From contig QWOP01000053.1 of assembly GCA_003669605.1 (NCBI GenBank), positions 1 to 64,000 of the forward strand: 64,000 nt of DNA. The letters run 5' to 3'. Position 1 is the first letter of the stretch. Each line of letters opens with the position of its first letter. A program made the position numbers and the translations under genes. Positions 46,675 through 55,555 of the stretch are shown here, piece after piece. The DNA is from Planctomycetota bacterium (GTDB taxonomy: Bacteria; Planctomycetota; Planctomycetia; Pirellulales; UBA1268). Below the pieces are notes generated by a model. That model made no database searches and was not told the origin of the DNA. It was given only the letters and a program-made list of their open reading frames with translations.

Positions 46675-48510
46675 GTGACTGTCCCGCAGACTACCGCCTG
46701 GCAGTTTTTGGCAAGGCTGGCAGTCCAGAGAAGCGCTGCGGCCTGCGTATCCCAGGCTGGCGTGCTCCTCTGTGCCGGAGGGCTGCTGGCGGCGCTGTCC
46801 GGCGGGGGGATCGCCTGGGGAGCCGACGCGGAGGAATTCCTGGTGATCGGCGAGACGGACGACACCCCGGCCCTCACGCTCCCCAGCGTCGCGTCAGGCT
46901 TTCGGACCTTCGAACAGGTCAACGAGGCTGTCGCCGACGACCGCAAGAAGATCTCCGCGCTTGAGGCCCGCCTGGAGGAACTCGAGAAGAAAGCCGGGGG
47001 GGGCGTGGAACGGCTCCCGGTGCCCGATGCCAAGGGGCCATCCCCCGACGCCGCCACAGCGGGGGAGACGAAGGACCCTGCCGGGAAGGATGCCAAGAAT
47101 TCCAAGGAGGCCAAGAAAGAGGAGAAAAAGCCCGACGAGCCCTATGAGGTGGGCTCCGATCTGGGCATGGCCACAAAATGGAACAACGGCCTGCAGGCAG
47201 AGAGCGCCCACAAGGACTTCCGCGTCAAGATTGGTGGCCGGATCCAGATGGACGAAGTGGCGTTTACCGAAGGGACTGGCCCTGCCCAACCCATCAAGGA
47301 AGGGGGACTTGCGCCGGCGCTACGCAATGCGATGGATTTCCGCCGCGCCCGCCTCCGCGTCGATGGCCGGATGTACGAGGTGTACGATTTCGTCGGCGAA
47401 TACGACTTTGCAAACCAACTCAATACCAATGCCTCGACGATCCCCAGCGAAACGTCGCTCGGCAACTACGCTGCCATCACCGAGAACTGGGTCCAGATCC
47501 GCGAAGTGCCCGGCGTCGGCATTATCCGTGCCGGCAATCAGAAGGATCCGTTCGGCTTCGAGCACATGACCAGCAGCCGCTGGACAAACTTCATGGAGCG
47601 GTCATTCGCTCAGGACCTCTACGAGGGCCCGTTCAACAACGGCTTCGTCCCGGGCGTCCGCCTCCTCAACACCACCGAAGACCAACGGGCCACCTGGTCG
47701 GTGGGGGCATTCAAGAACACCGTCAACCCCTTCGGTTACATCGACAACTCTTCCGGAAACGCCGCCGTCGGCCGGCTCACGTGGCTTCCCTTTTACGAGG
47801 ACGAAGGGAAGAAACTTCTCCACCTCGGTATCGCTGGTCGGGCAATGCAGACCAACAATGGCTCCGTCCGCTACCGCACCCGTGGCGACCTCCGCGACGG
47901 TCCCCCCGGCCCGCTGAATGCGATCTACCTCGACTCCGGGTCGCTCAAGGGGGACTGGATCAATCAGGTGGGGCTTGAGCTGGTGGGGAACAATGGCCCC
48001 TGGTCGTTCCAGTCGGAGTATTTCGGGAACTGGCTCTACAACACCACCTCCGCCACCGCGGCCTTCAATCCATCATCGCCAAACTACGGCACCGCCGGAC
48101 TGCAGCCCAACGGAGCCCCCTGCGGAACCTATTTTACCAACTCCGGCTACGCCGAAATCCTCTACTTCGTCACCGGTGATACGCGGGCCTACGACCGGCT
48201 GGAAGCCCGCTTCGAGAGAGTGATCCCGCGCAACAACTTCTACGTCGTCCGCGACACCAGCGGCCGGATACGATCCAGCGAGGGAGCCGTCCAACTCGCC
48301 CTGCGGTATCAGTACGCCAATCTCAGCGACCACCAGATCAACGGCGGCACGCTCAACGCTCTCACCGCCGGCGTCAACTGGATGCTCAACCCCAACACCC
48401 GGCTCTACTTCAACTACGACTTCACCTACCGCGACTTCACCAACAACCTCAATAACAACGCCAGCGGCTGGATCACTGGCTTCGGCACCCGCCTGGCCTT
48501 CGATTTCTAA
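46675..48510 (+). CDS. OprP/OprO-like outer-membrane porin, first copy
   Basis: A 611-aa predicted outer-membrane beta-barrel. Start GTG 46675 with GGAG six bases upstream; signal peptide ends near GGGIAWGADA. A short coiled coil (about 80-106, KKISALEARLEELEKKAGG) and a Lys/Glu-rich linker precede the barrel (about 175-611), which has alternating strands and ends in Phe (TRLAFDF), the usual BAM-recognition terminus. Conserved blocks: VKIGGRIQMDEVAF, FRRARLRVDGRMYEVYDFVGEYDF, FGFEHMTSSRWTNFMERS. Family members take up phosphate or polyphosphate; specificity is unknown here. It is a paralogue of the gene at 49373. Confidence 0.9.
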   Translation: MTVPQTTAWQFLARLAVQRSAAACVSQAGVLLCAGGLLAALSGGGIAWGADAEEFLVIGETDDTPALTLPSVASGFRTFEQVNEAVADDRKKISALEARLEELEKKAGGGVERLPVPDAKGPSPDAATAGETKDPAGKDAKNSKEAKKEEKKPDEPYEVGSDLGMATKWNNGLQAESAHKDFRVKIGGRIQMDEVAFTEGTGPAQPIKEGGLAPALRNAMDFRRARLRVDGRMYEVYDFVGEYDFANQLNTNASTIPSETSLGNYAAITENWVQIREVPGVGIIRAGNQKDPFGFEHMTSSRWTNFMERSFAQDLYEGPFNNGFVPGVRLLNTTEDQRATWSVGAFKNTVNPFGYIDNSSGNAAVGRLTWLPFYEDEGKKLLHLGIAGRAMQTNNGSVRYRTRGDLRDGPPGPLNAIYLDSGSLKGDWINQVGLELVGNNGPWSFQSEYFGNWLYNTTSATAAFNPSSPNYGTAGLQPNGAPCGTYFTNSGYAEILYFVTGDTRAYDRLEARFERVIPRNNFYVVRDTSGRIRSSEGAVQLALRYQYANLSDHQINGGTLNALTAGVNWMLNPNTRLYFNYDFTYRDFTNNLNNNASGWITGFGTRLAFDF

Positions 48511-48551
48511 ACTGCGAGAACACCAACACCATCGTCCGGTGGAGATCTTCG

Positions 48552-49166
48552 ATGCGTTCCAACGCGCCACGTATTGCAGTCAGCCTGATGGCGGTCGTCC
48601 TTGGCGCCACAGTCATCTCCGCCGGACCACCGGCAGCAGATGCCCCGGAGGATCTCCCCAGCCGCCCGGCCAAGGGTGCTGCCGCGAATCGACCAGCCGG
48701 TACAGCCGCAGCGCAGCCAGGCGGCGACAAACCGGCCAACATGGAAGCTGCCGCCGCGCAGCCAGGCGACAAGCCCGCCGCTGACAACTCGGGCCAAAAG
48801 CAGCGCGGCTGTGGCAAGGAAGGATGCACCAACTGCAATCCGCAGGTGCCCAGCTGCAAACCGAAGTGGGAGGACAAAAAGACCAAGAAGGCTGCCTTCA
48901 CGATGAAGTGCGACTTCGAGTGCGCCCGCCCCTGGGAGCCCTACCATCAAGGGCATTGCTGCGAGGAGAAGACCACCCCCTGCGGCGAGGTGTACACCAA
49001 GAAGAAACTCTTCAAGACCGACGTGGAAAAGGTGGAGCGCGTCCTGAAATATGAGGTGGTGATGAAGCCGGCCGTGCCGTGCTGTGAGCCGGAACCGGCC
49101 TGCTGCTGCCTCGGCTGCCGCTGCCTGGGAACTGCCTTCCGCCGTCTCTTTCACTGGTGCCCGTAA
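48552..49166 (+). CDS. Secreted Cys-rich protein
   Basis: A 204-aa exported protein. The signal peptide (MRSNAPRIAVSLMAVVLGATVISA) is followed by ~60 Ala/Pro/Gly-rich residues, then a Cys-rich domain with 16 or so cysteines, mostly in pairs (CGKEGCTNCNPQVPSC, HCCEEKTTPCGE, PCCEPEPACCCLGCRCLG). Such spacing suggests disulfide cross-linking or metal binding at the cell surface; function is unknown. It lies 41 bases after the first porin and before the second, likely in one operon. Confidence 0.78.
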   Translation: MRSNAPRIAVSLMAVVLGATVISAGPPAADAPEDLPSRPAKGAAANRPAGTAAAQPGGDKPANMEAAAAQPGDKPAADNSGQKQRGCGKEGCTNCNPQVPSCKPKWEDKKTKKAAFTMKCDFECARPWEPYHQGHCCEEKTTPCGEVYTKKKLFKTDVEKVERVLKYEVVMKPAVPCCEPEPACCCLGCRCLGTAFRRLFHWCP

Positions 49167-49372
49167 TCACCTGCCGATCTCCGCGCAATCTGCAAGGTCT
49201 GCTCATTCCCCGCAGCTCCTCCGGCCAGCAGCCTCGCTCCGAGCCGGAGCGGCAACCCCACCGGTAATCCCCGGCCAGCCGGCCTGAGCGGTGTTTCTCG
49301 GCAGGTCGCTCCCCGCAGCCGCGCGACGGTGCCGAATTCTCCAGGGATGATTCCTGTGAGGATTGTGCGGAC

Positions 49373-51181
49373 GTGGACGGTAACTGTCGGTACGGCCGAT
49401 TCTGCGGGGCCCGCGGCCATGCGGCGGCCGGGCTGTCTCGGCGCACATCCATGGTGGCGATGGTGCTGCTGGCGGCGGCATTGCAGCCCCCGGGAGAGGC
49501 GCAGCCGGCCGGTATCGATGCCGGCGGACCAGTTCGACCGACAGCAGCGGAACTGGTCGCGTCGCCGCTCCCACGCCCGGCGATCGCGCTGCCCCGCCCA
49601 GCGACGCCATTTGGCATCCCCAGCATCGCCGTAGCGCTGTCGGCCGATCCTTTCCTCCTGCCGCCGCCACTCCCGACAGCGGTGACTCCGGCAGAACCAC
49701 CGCCACCGGTTCCCCTTCCGGAAGCACCCCCTGCGCCAGATCCTGCCATGCCGCTGCCAGCAGATGCGCCGCCAGGGGAGGGGAGCGTGACCGGCAACGG
49801 CAGCCGGGAGCTTCCCTCGGCGCCCAATGGCTGGCCTGATCTTGGCAGCGATCCCTTCGGCGTCCCGCGCGATCCTTCGTTCCAACTCCGGATCGGCGGC
49901 CTCGTGCAACTCGACTCGACGGCGTATGCGGCAGGCCCGGGGCCGATGCAGGCGCCCGAGATGGCGGGCCTTGATCCACACCTCTCCGACGCCGTCAACT
50001 TCCGCCGCGCCCGGTTCAGGCTCGAGGGGCGGATGTGGGAGCAGTACGACTGGGCGGCGGAATTCGACTTCGTCAACCAGATCAACGCCTTCAACCAGAT
50101 CGATCCAGTGTTCCCCAGCCAGGGACCACTGCCGGAGGTCACCGATCTGTGGCTGCAAATGCGCGATCTGCCAGTCCTCGGGCGTCTCCGCGTCGGGAAC
50201 CAGAAAGATTCTTTTTCATACGAGCACCTCACCTCCAGCCGGTGGCTCAACTTCATGGAACGGTCGTTTAGCCAGGACGCCTTTGTGGGGCCCTTCAATG
50301 ACGGGTTCGTCCCCGGCATCCAGGCGTTCAACGGCACCGACGACGGCCTATTCGCTTGGCAGTTGGGGGAATTCGTCAACACCGCAGCGCCGTTTGGATA
50401 CACCGACTTCGCCGGCGGGAGTTTGACTACCGGGCGCGTGGTGTGGTTGCCCACCTATGCCGACGATGGCGCACGGCTGCTCCATCTCGGACTCGCCGGT
50501 CGGACCATGCAGCCGCGAAACGGCTTGGTGCGATTCCGCACCCGCGGCGATCTTCGCAACGGCCCCAACGGCCCGGCCAACTCGATCATCGCCGACTCCG
50601 GCGTCCTCTCCGGGACGTGGCAAAATATGCTCGGCCTGGAGCTGGTGGGCAACAACGGTCCCTGGTCGCTGCAGGCGGAGTATTTTGGATCGTGGCTCTA
50701 CGGCGCCGCCACCACCGATCTCGGGCCGCTAGCCACCAACGGTTTCCAGCCTCCCCCCGGCACCCCCGTGGGCACCGTCTTTTACCAGGGGGGCTATGCC
50801 GAGGTGCTCTACTTCCTCACCGGCGAGAGTCGCTCCTACTCGCTTCTTGAACATGCCTTCGACCGCCCATCTCCACACAGCCATCTGGCACTCTCGCCAT
50901 CGCGTCCCCGGGGCTGGGGGGCCTGGCAGGTAGGGGCCCGTTACAATTACCTCTGCCTCAGCGACGGCGAGGTCAACGGCGGCGTTGTCAACGCCGTGAC
51001 CCTCGGCCTCAACTGGCTGCTCACTCCCCACGCCCGCCTCTGCTTCAACTACGATTTCACCTACCGCGATTTCCAGAACACCCCCTGGACCAACGGACCA
51101 TCCGGCCCCGTTCCGGCCCCGAGCTTCGATGGCAGCGGCCCGATCCACGGCTTCGGGACCCGGCTGGCCTTCGACTTCTGA
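49373..51181 (+). CDS. OprP/OprO-like outer-membrane porin, second copy
   Basis: A 602-aa paralogue of the 46675 porin. From GTG 49373, a basic n-region and MVAMVLLAAALQPPGEAQPAG form the signal peptide. About 120 Pro/Ala-rich residues replace the coiled coil and Lys/Glu linker of the first copy. The barrel keeps LRIGGLVQLDSTAY, NFRRARFRLEGRMWEQYDWA, YEHLTSSRWLNFMERSF, NNGPWSLQAEYFGSWLYG and the C-terminal TRLAFDF. The 206 bases before it show no other gene. The start codon is uncertain, since ATG 49451 would still leave a short hydrophobic leader. Confidence 0.88.
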   Translation: MDGNCRYGRFCGARGHAAAGLSRRTSMVAMVLLAAALQPPGEAQPAGIDAGGPVRPTAAELVASPLPRPAIALPRPATPFGIPSIAVALSADPFLLPPPLPTAVTPAEPPPPVPLPEAPPAPDPAMPLPADAPPGEGSVTGNGSRELPSAPNGWPDLGSDPFGVPRDPSFQLRIGGLVQLDSTAYAAGPGPMQAPEMAGLDPHLSDAVNFRRARFRLEGRMWEQYDWAAEFDFVNQINAFNQIDPVFPSQGPLPEVTDLWLQMRDLPVLGRLRVGNQKDSFSYEHLTSSRWLNFMERSFSQDAFVGPFNDGFVPGIQAFNGTDDGLFAWQLGEFVNTAAPFGYTDFAGGSLTTGRVVWLPTYADDGARLLHLGLAGRTMQPRNGLVRFRTRGDLRNGPNGPANSIIADSGVLSGTWQNMLGLELVGNNGPWSLQAEYFGSWLYGAATTDLGPLATNGFQPPPGTPVGTVFYQGGYAEVLYFLTGESRSYSLLEHAFDRPSPHSHLALSPSRPRGWGAWQVGARYNYLCLSDGEVNGGVVNAVTLGLNWLLTPHARLCFNYDFTYRDFQNTPWTNGPSGPVPAPSFDGSGPIHGFGTRLAFDF

Positions 51182-51202
51182 CCCGCAGGCAGCGATGACG
51201 AC

Positions 51203-52024
51203 ATGACGACTGCACCCCACAACACACGGCCTGTCTTGGGGATCGTGTTTGCTCTCGACACGGAAGCCGATGCCTTCGCCTCCCGCGTCCAAGGGAGCAA
51301 AAGCCTTCAGGGGGCGGAGTTTTCTATTCATGAAGGCAATCTCCATGGCCAGCCCGTGGCCTGGGTGGTGTGCGGCGCTGGTATGGCACGGGCTCAACGG
51401 GCGGCGCGGGCCCTCTGCGACGGGCACCAGCCGCTGCACGTCTTGAGCGCGGGGTTTGCTGGTGGGCTCGATCCCTCCCTCCCCCGTGGAAGCCTCGTCA
51501 CCGCGGCCAAGGCGTTGCGGGAGGGGGAGTTGCCGATCGAACTCTCACGGCTGGCTCACATGCCGGGCACCACCGAGTGCCCAGAGGGGATCGTCACAGT
51601 CGATGCCGTCGTCACCACCGCCGCTGCCAAGCAGGCCCTGAAGGCGGCGATCGGCGCCAGGTTCGTCGACATGGAGACGTATGCGGTGGCCCGTGTCGCC
51701 AGCGGATGCGGCATCCCCTGCCTGTCGCTGCGCGTTGTGTCGGATGCGGCCGGCGACGAACTTCCTGCCGACATCGCCCGCCTCGTGGCGCCCCAGTCGG
51801 CCATGCGGAGGGTGGGAGCGGCACTGGCGGCGATCGGTCGCAAACCCACGGCTGCGGCCACTCTCTGGCGGCTGTGGGAACATGCCGTTGTCGATGGCCG
51901 GACACTCGCCGACGGCTTGGAGGCAGTCTGCCGCGGACTGCCCGTCTGCGGAGCGCTGAGCACGTCGCAGGCGGTGGAGAAATCCGGCAGTTTTCCCGCC
52001 GGTTTTCCCCGTGGAAAAGAGTGA
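51203..52024 (+). CDS. hpnG: Nucleoside phosphorylase-family protein, probable HpnG
   Basis: A 273-aa PNP/UDP-phosphorylase-fold protein. The pattern LGIVFALDTEADAF, GAGMARAQRAARAL, SAGFAGGLDPSLPRGSLV, FVDMETYAVARVA and LSLRVVSDAAGDELP matches the nucleosidase/phosphorylase group that includes HpnG, the enzyme removing adenine from adenosylhopane. The sequence alone would also allow an MTA/SAH nucleosidase; the HpnG call leans on its position beside hpnE-hpnD-hpnC and on hpnH in the same window. It begins 21 bases after the second porin and ends in a hairpin. Confidence 0.75.
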   Translation: MTTAPHNTRPVLGIVFALDTEADAFASRVQGSKSLQGAEFSIHEGNLHGQPVAWVVCGAGMARAQRAARALCDGHQPLHVLSAGFAGGLDPSLPRGSLVTAAKALREGELPIELSRLAHMPGTTECPEGIVTVDAVVTTAAAKQALKAAIGARFVDMETYAVARVASGCGIPCLSLRVVSDAAGDELPADIARLVAPQSAMRRVGAALAAIGRKPTAAATLWRLWEHAVVDGRTLADGLEAVCRGLPVCGALSTSQAVEKSGSFPAGFPRGKE

Positions 52025-52038
52025 GGATTTTTCCAGGG
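52008..52038 (+). terminator. Stem-loop overlapping the hpnG stop codon
   Basis: Arms TGGAAAA (52012-52018) and TTTTCCA (52029-52035), extended by CCC/GGG beyond one mismatch. The loop contains the TGA of the upstream gene. The arms resemble the hairpin-repeat family at 24230, so this may be a decayed or independent relative; it sits between convergent genes. Confidence 0.5.
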
Positions 52039-52050
52039 GCGATTCGCCCG

Positions 52051-53499
52051 TCAACGCCCCAGCACGATCCTGGCCAGGAGGCCGCGAGGCAGATCGGGGG
52101 TCAGGTGGGCTGCGGGCCGCCCCAATGCCGGGCAGAGCGCTGCCGCGGCCAGCCTCCCGCTGCGGACAGCCCCTTCCATCGTTGAAGGCCATCCCGTTGC
52201 CGTCCAGTCGCCGGCGAGGACGAGATTCGGCACCGCGGTCGTGGCTGGGGGGCGGACGTCATCGACGCCGGGGCGGACCGAGAGCACGGCGGTGGGATCG
52301 GTAACCACCCGGGCGTCGATCAGTCGAGCGTCCCGCGCTCCCGGAAAGGCTTCACGCAGTTCTGCCACCACCGTGGCCACCACAGCGTCGCGGTCGCCAC
52401 CGAGGAGCCCGCGGGAAGCACTGATCACCACCTGGCAGTAGCCGCTGCCGGGCTGATCGGGCGCGGCATCGGAACGGAACACCCACTGCGATACCCGACC
52501 GATGAGCACCGCATGCGCGACATCGATGATCTGGCGGTCGAACCAGAGGTGCACCGCCGTAATCGGCGAGGCGGTCAACTGCTCATCCGCTACCGGCACC
52601 ATTCCCGGCAGCAGTCTGCCCGCTGCCCGCCACGGCACCGCCACAACCACGCCATCGCAATCGATCAACTGGCCACCGCAGCGGACCCCCGCCACGCGGC
52701 CATCGGCGCCGAGTTCGAGGCCGGTAACGGGCATGCCTGTCTTCACCTCCACACGCCGCTGCCGCAACCAGCCCAGCAGTCGCTCCCCAAACAGGACTCC
52801 CAGCGGCAACGTCGGCACATGCAGGTCGGCCGCATCGCGGTGGGCCAGAAAACCATCCACGGCCACCTTCCGAGCCGCCGTGATGCTCACCAAATCGATC
52901 GATTCCCCCAGGGCACTCTCCAAAACAGGCTGCCAGAACAGTCGGATCACGCTCTGCGGTTGTCCAATTCCGGCGAGCCATTCCCCGGCGGTGCGGCGGG
53001 CGGCGGCGGCCGGCCGGAGTCGGGCCAGCCGCAGCATGCCGAATGCCAGTTGGGTCTTCTCGATGAGGCTGAAGTGCCGCATCCCCAACAGCAGTGGCGC
53101 CAAGTGGAGCGGCGCGGGGAGGAGACGCGAGGGGGTGCATTCGGCCCGAGCGTTGTCCGGGGCGATGAACCACATCGTCCGATCGCGGCGGAAGCCGGCG
53201 GAGATCCCCGCCTGCCGGCAGAGATCGAGGAAGTTCGTGCAGCACCCCATGGCAACATGCTGGCAGGCGTCGACGGGGTTGCCGGCTGGGTCATCGAATG
53301 ACGCCGCCCGCCCCCCGACCCTCCGCCGCCCTTCGCACACCGTCACCCGGCAGCCACCGTCGGCAAGCGCGGCAGCGGCTGCCAATCCGGCCAGACCTCC
53401 CCCCACGACCACTACATGTGGTTCTGTGCAGCGCGGCCCGCGCGTGGAGGACAATCGCTGATCACGATTCAGCCCGGTCACAGGATCGATGGGTGGCAC
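52051..53499 (-). CDS. hpnE: Squalene-associated FAD-dependent desaturase HpnE
   Basis: Completes squalene synthesis from hydroxysqualene in the bacterial HpnCDE route. The 482-aa flavoprotein has the FAD-binding VVVVGGGLAGLAAAAALADGG and CEGRRRVGGRAASFDD (about 30-70), and the C-terminal FAD segment NLVLAGDWTATGWPSTMEGAVRSGRLAA. It is the last gene of the tight hpnC-hpnD-hpnE operon, nine bases after hpnD. The first ~25 residues are not conserved, so the true start may be later. Confidence 0.93.
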   Translation of the reverse strand: MPPIDPVTGLNRDQRLSSTRGPRCTEPHVVVVGGGLAGLAAAAALADGGCRVTVCEGRRRVGGRAASFDDPAGNPVDACQHVAMGCCTNFLDLCRQAGISAGFRRDRTMWFIAPDNARAECTPSRLLPAPLHLAPLLLGMRHFSLIEKTQLAFGMLRLARLRPAAAARRTAGEWLAGIGQPQSVIRLFWQPVLESALGESIDLVSITAARKVAVDGFLAHRDAADLHVPTLPLGVLFGERLLGWLRQRRVEVKTGMPVTGLELGADGRVAGVRCGGQLIDCDGVVVAVPWRAAGRLLPGMVPVADEQLTASPITAVHLWFDRQIIDVAHAVLIGRVSQWVFRSDAAPDQPGSGYCQVVISASRGLLGGDRDAVVATVVAELREAFPGARDARLIDARVVTDPTAVLSVRPGVDDVRPPATTAVPNLVLAGDWTATGWPSTMEGAVRSGRLAAAALCPALGRPAAHLTPDLPRGLLARIVLGR

Positions 53500-53508
53500 G
53501 AGATCCCT

Positions 53509-54432
53509 TCAGGGTATTGGCCGCCGCAGTGGCGTGGCAGGCAGCCACAATCCGCGCGGTCCGGTGGCCACGGAAACAAGCGCCGCCGCCACGAGGAGCG
53601 GTTTCGGGGGACTGACGCGACGGACAAAGATCAACGGCCCGGAGGCATGGAGCGAATTCCAGATCGTTCTGTAGACCCCGTACATCGCCCGAAAGACGAT
53701 CCGTCCGTCGGTGGAGAGAAGACGGTCGAGGCGCCGAGCCCCCCGGAACCATTCGTCAGCCCGCGCCACCTCAAGCGCCGCCAGCTTCCCGAAATCCGGG
53801 CCGATCTTGCCGGTGCGGAGTTCCTCCGCCGAACAGCCCGTGACGGCGAAGTCGCTCTCCGGCAGATACACCCGCCCCCGGGCCCGGTCCTCGGGGATGT
53901 CGCGGAGGATGTTGGTGAGTTGGAATGCCAGGCCACAGAGGCGGCCGGCGGGAATCGCCTCCGGCGAAGTAAATCCCCAGATGTGGATCGCCGCCAGCCC
54001 GACGGCACTAGCTACCCGGCTGCAGTAGAGCTCCAACCCGGCGACGTCGGCGATGCCGACGGAATGGAGGTCCATCCGCACTCCCGCCAGCACCTCCCGC
54101 AGGTAACACGGCGGGATGGCGAAGCGGCGCACGGAGTCGACCGTGGCCCGGATCACCGGATCGTCACTCCGGCCGCCGGCTAGTGTCGTCTCCAGATCGA
54201 GTTCGAACGCATCCAGGGCCGCAGCGGCTTGTGTGGCGGAGGCCTCGGTGCGGAGGGTGCTCTCGTCGCCGTCGACGATGTCGTCGGCGCGGCGACAGAA
54301 GGCGTACAACGCGGTGGTGGCCCGGCGCTTCTCAGCAGGCAGGAGGCGAATGGGAAGCGCGAAGCTCGACTTGCTGCGGGAAAGCAGGGCTGCGCACGCG
54401 GCATGATCCGAGGCGAGCGTTTTCATCGCCAC
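53509..54432 (-). CDS. hpnD: Presqualene diphosphate synthase HpnD
   Basis: A 307-aa trans-isoprenyl diphosphate synthase of the squalene/phytoene class, predicted to condense two farnesyl diphosphates to presqualene diphosphate. It shows the first aspartate-rich motif YAFCRRADDIVDGDES, the second QLTNILRDIPEDRARGRVYLP, and SKSSFALPIRLLP at the N-terminus. It overlaps hpnC by ten bases. HpnD rather than HpnC is assigned because it keeps the complete SF(A)LPIRLLP opening and the gene order matches known hpnCDE sets. Confidence 0.9.
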   Translation of the reverse strand: MAMKTLASDHAACAALLSRSKSSFALPIRLLPAEKRRATTALYAFCRRADDIVDGDESTLRTEASATQAAAALDAFELDLETTLAGGRSDDPVIRATVDSVRRFAIPPCYLREVLAGVRMDLHSVGIADVAGLELYCSRVASAVGLAAIHIWGFTSPEAIPAGRLCGLAFQLTNILRDIPEDRARGRVYLPESDFAVTGCSAEELRTGKIGPDFGKLAALEVARADEWFRGARRLDRLLSTDGRIVFRAMYGVYRTIWNSLHASGPLIFVRRVSPPKPLLVAAALVSVATGPRGLWLPATPLRRPIP

Positions 54433-55403
54433 CCCGAGAGTGACGCGAGCGTCGCCGAGCAGGCGGCGCGGGCCGCCAGCCCAGCCTTCCGCCAGCGGCC
54501 GACCGTCGGGCGGACGGAGAGCGTGTCAAACCCCGCCCGTTCGAGGCAGTCGGCCACCGCCCGCCCACCGGCAAGAAAGATCGCGATCGCCGGCCGCAGC
54601 CCCCGCGGCGCCCGCCCCACCAGGCCAGCCCCCGCGTCAAACAGCTGCCGTGCCCACTCCACTTCTTCCCGGAGCAGGCCGCGGAGGGGCAGGGAAGCAC
54701 TCGGCGCGTCGAGCGCCGTTTCATCAACGCCATGACGCCGCATGTCGTCGGCCGGGAGGTAGACCCGTCCGGCCTCGCGGTCACGGCGGATGTCCTGCCA
54801 GAAGTTCACCAGTTGCAGTCCAGAACAGATGCTGTCCGACATCGCCACCAACTCCGCATCATGGCACCCCTCCAGCGCCAGCACGATCCGTCCGACCGGA
54901 GCCGCCGACTTCCGGCAGTAGTCGAGGAGGTGGGCCCGGGTAGCGTAGCGAACGGTGGTCCCCAGCGAGTCGTGGGAACGATCCTCATCGAAGGCGTCGA
55001 GGAGGTCGGCGAAGGGAACGATCGACAGGCCGGTTGCCCGCGCAGTGTCGGCCAGCGCCACGAACACCGGATGGTTGGGAGCGCCGGCGAAGCACGCTTC
55101 CAGCCGCTGACGCCAGTCGGCCAGTGCCACCGCCGCCGCGGCGGGCGTCGCGGCCTCATCGGCGAGGTCATCGCTCCAACGGGCGTAGGCATAGACATTG
55201 GCCAGGTCCTGCCGGAGCCGCGGTGGCACCAGTCGGGTGGCCACGGTGAAGTTCTCGTAGTGCTCACTGGCGAGGCGTCGGCACCAAGCCCGGGCGGCTT
55301 CCAGATCGTTTCCTTGGGGAAGTCCAGCCAATTGCCAGGCCGCAACGTCGCGCCGCCGGGGATCTCCGCGGGACGACTGCGGGGGCGTGGGGGAAAGGGG
55401 CAT
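54423..55403 (-). CDS. hpnC: Hydroxysqualene synthase HpnC
   Basis: A 326-aa squalene/phytoene synthase-fold protein, the first gene of hpnCDE. Motifs: HYENFTVATRLVPPRLRQDLANVYAYARWSDDLADE (first Asp region, DDLAD) and LQLVNFWQDIRRDREAGRVYLP (second). HpnC turns presqualene diphosphate into hydroxysqualene. The ~25-residue N-terminal leader is Pro/Arg-rich. It is divergent from ispH, with 152 bases between the starts, which may coordinate precursor and squalene synthesis. Confidence 0.9.
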   Translation of the reverse strand: MPLSPTPPQSSRGDPRRRDVAAWQLAGLPQGNDLEAARAWCRRLASEHYENFTVATRLVPPRLRQDLANVYAYARWSDDLADEAATPAAAAVALADWRQRLEACFAGAPNHPVFVALADTARATGLSIVPFADLLDAFDEDRSHDSLGTTVRYATRAHLLDYCRKSAAPVGRIVLALEGCHDAELVAMSDSICSGLQLVNFWQDIRRDREAGRVYLPADDMRRHGVDETALDAPSASLPLRGLLREEVEWARQLFDAGAGLVGRAPRGLRPAIAIFLAGGRAVADCLERAGFDTLSVRPTVGRWRKAGLAARAACSATLASLSGWR

Positions 55404-55555
55404 GAGGGAGCGTGCGGGGAAGGCTTGAGGCGATCTGGCCGGGTGAAAACTGCCCCACTAGGATAGCCGGAAGCCCGCCTCCCGCGGACACCCGCCTGCC
55501 AGGCTCACAGCTCCGCGTCGTATCCCACACAATCCACGCCCCCAAGAGCTCCCTC

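Noticed and set aside
49012-50454. Minus-strand open frame of 480 codons
   Set aside because: Antisense to the second porin and the Cys-rich gene, both with clear signal peptides and conserved blocks.
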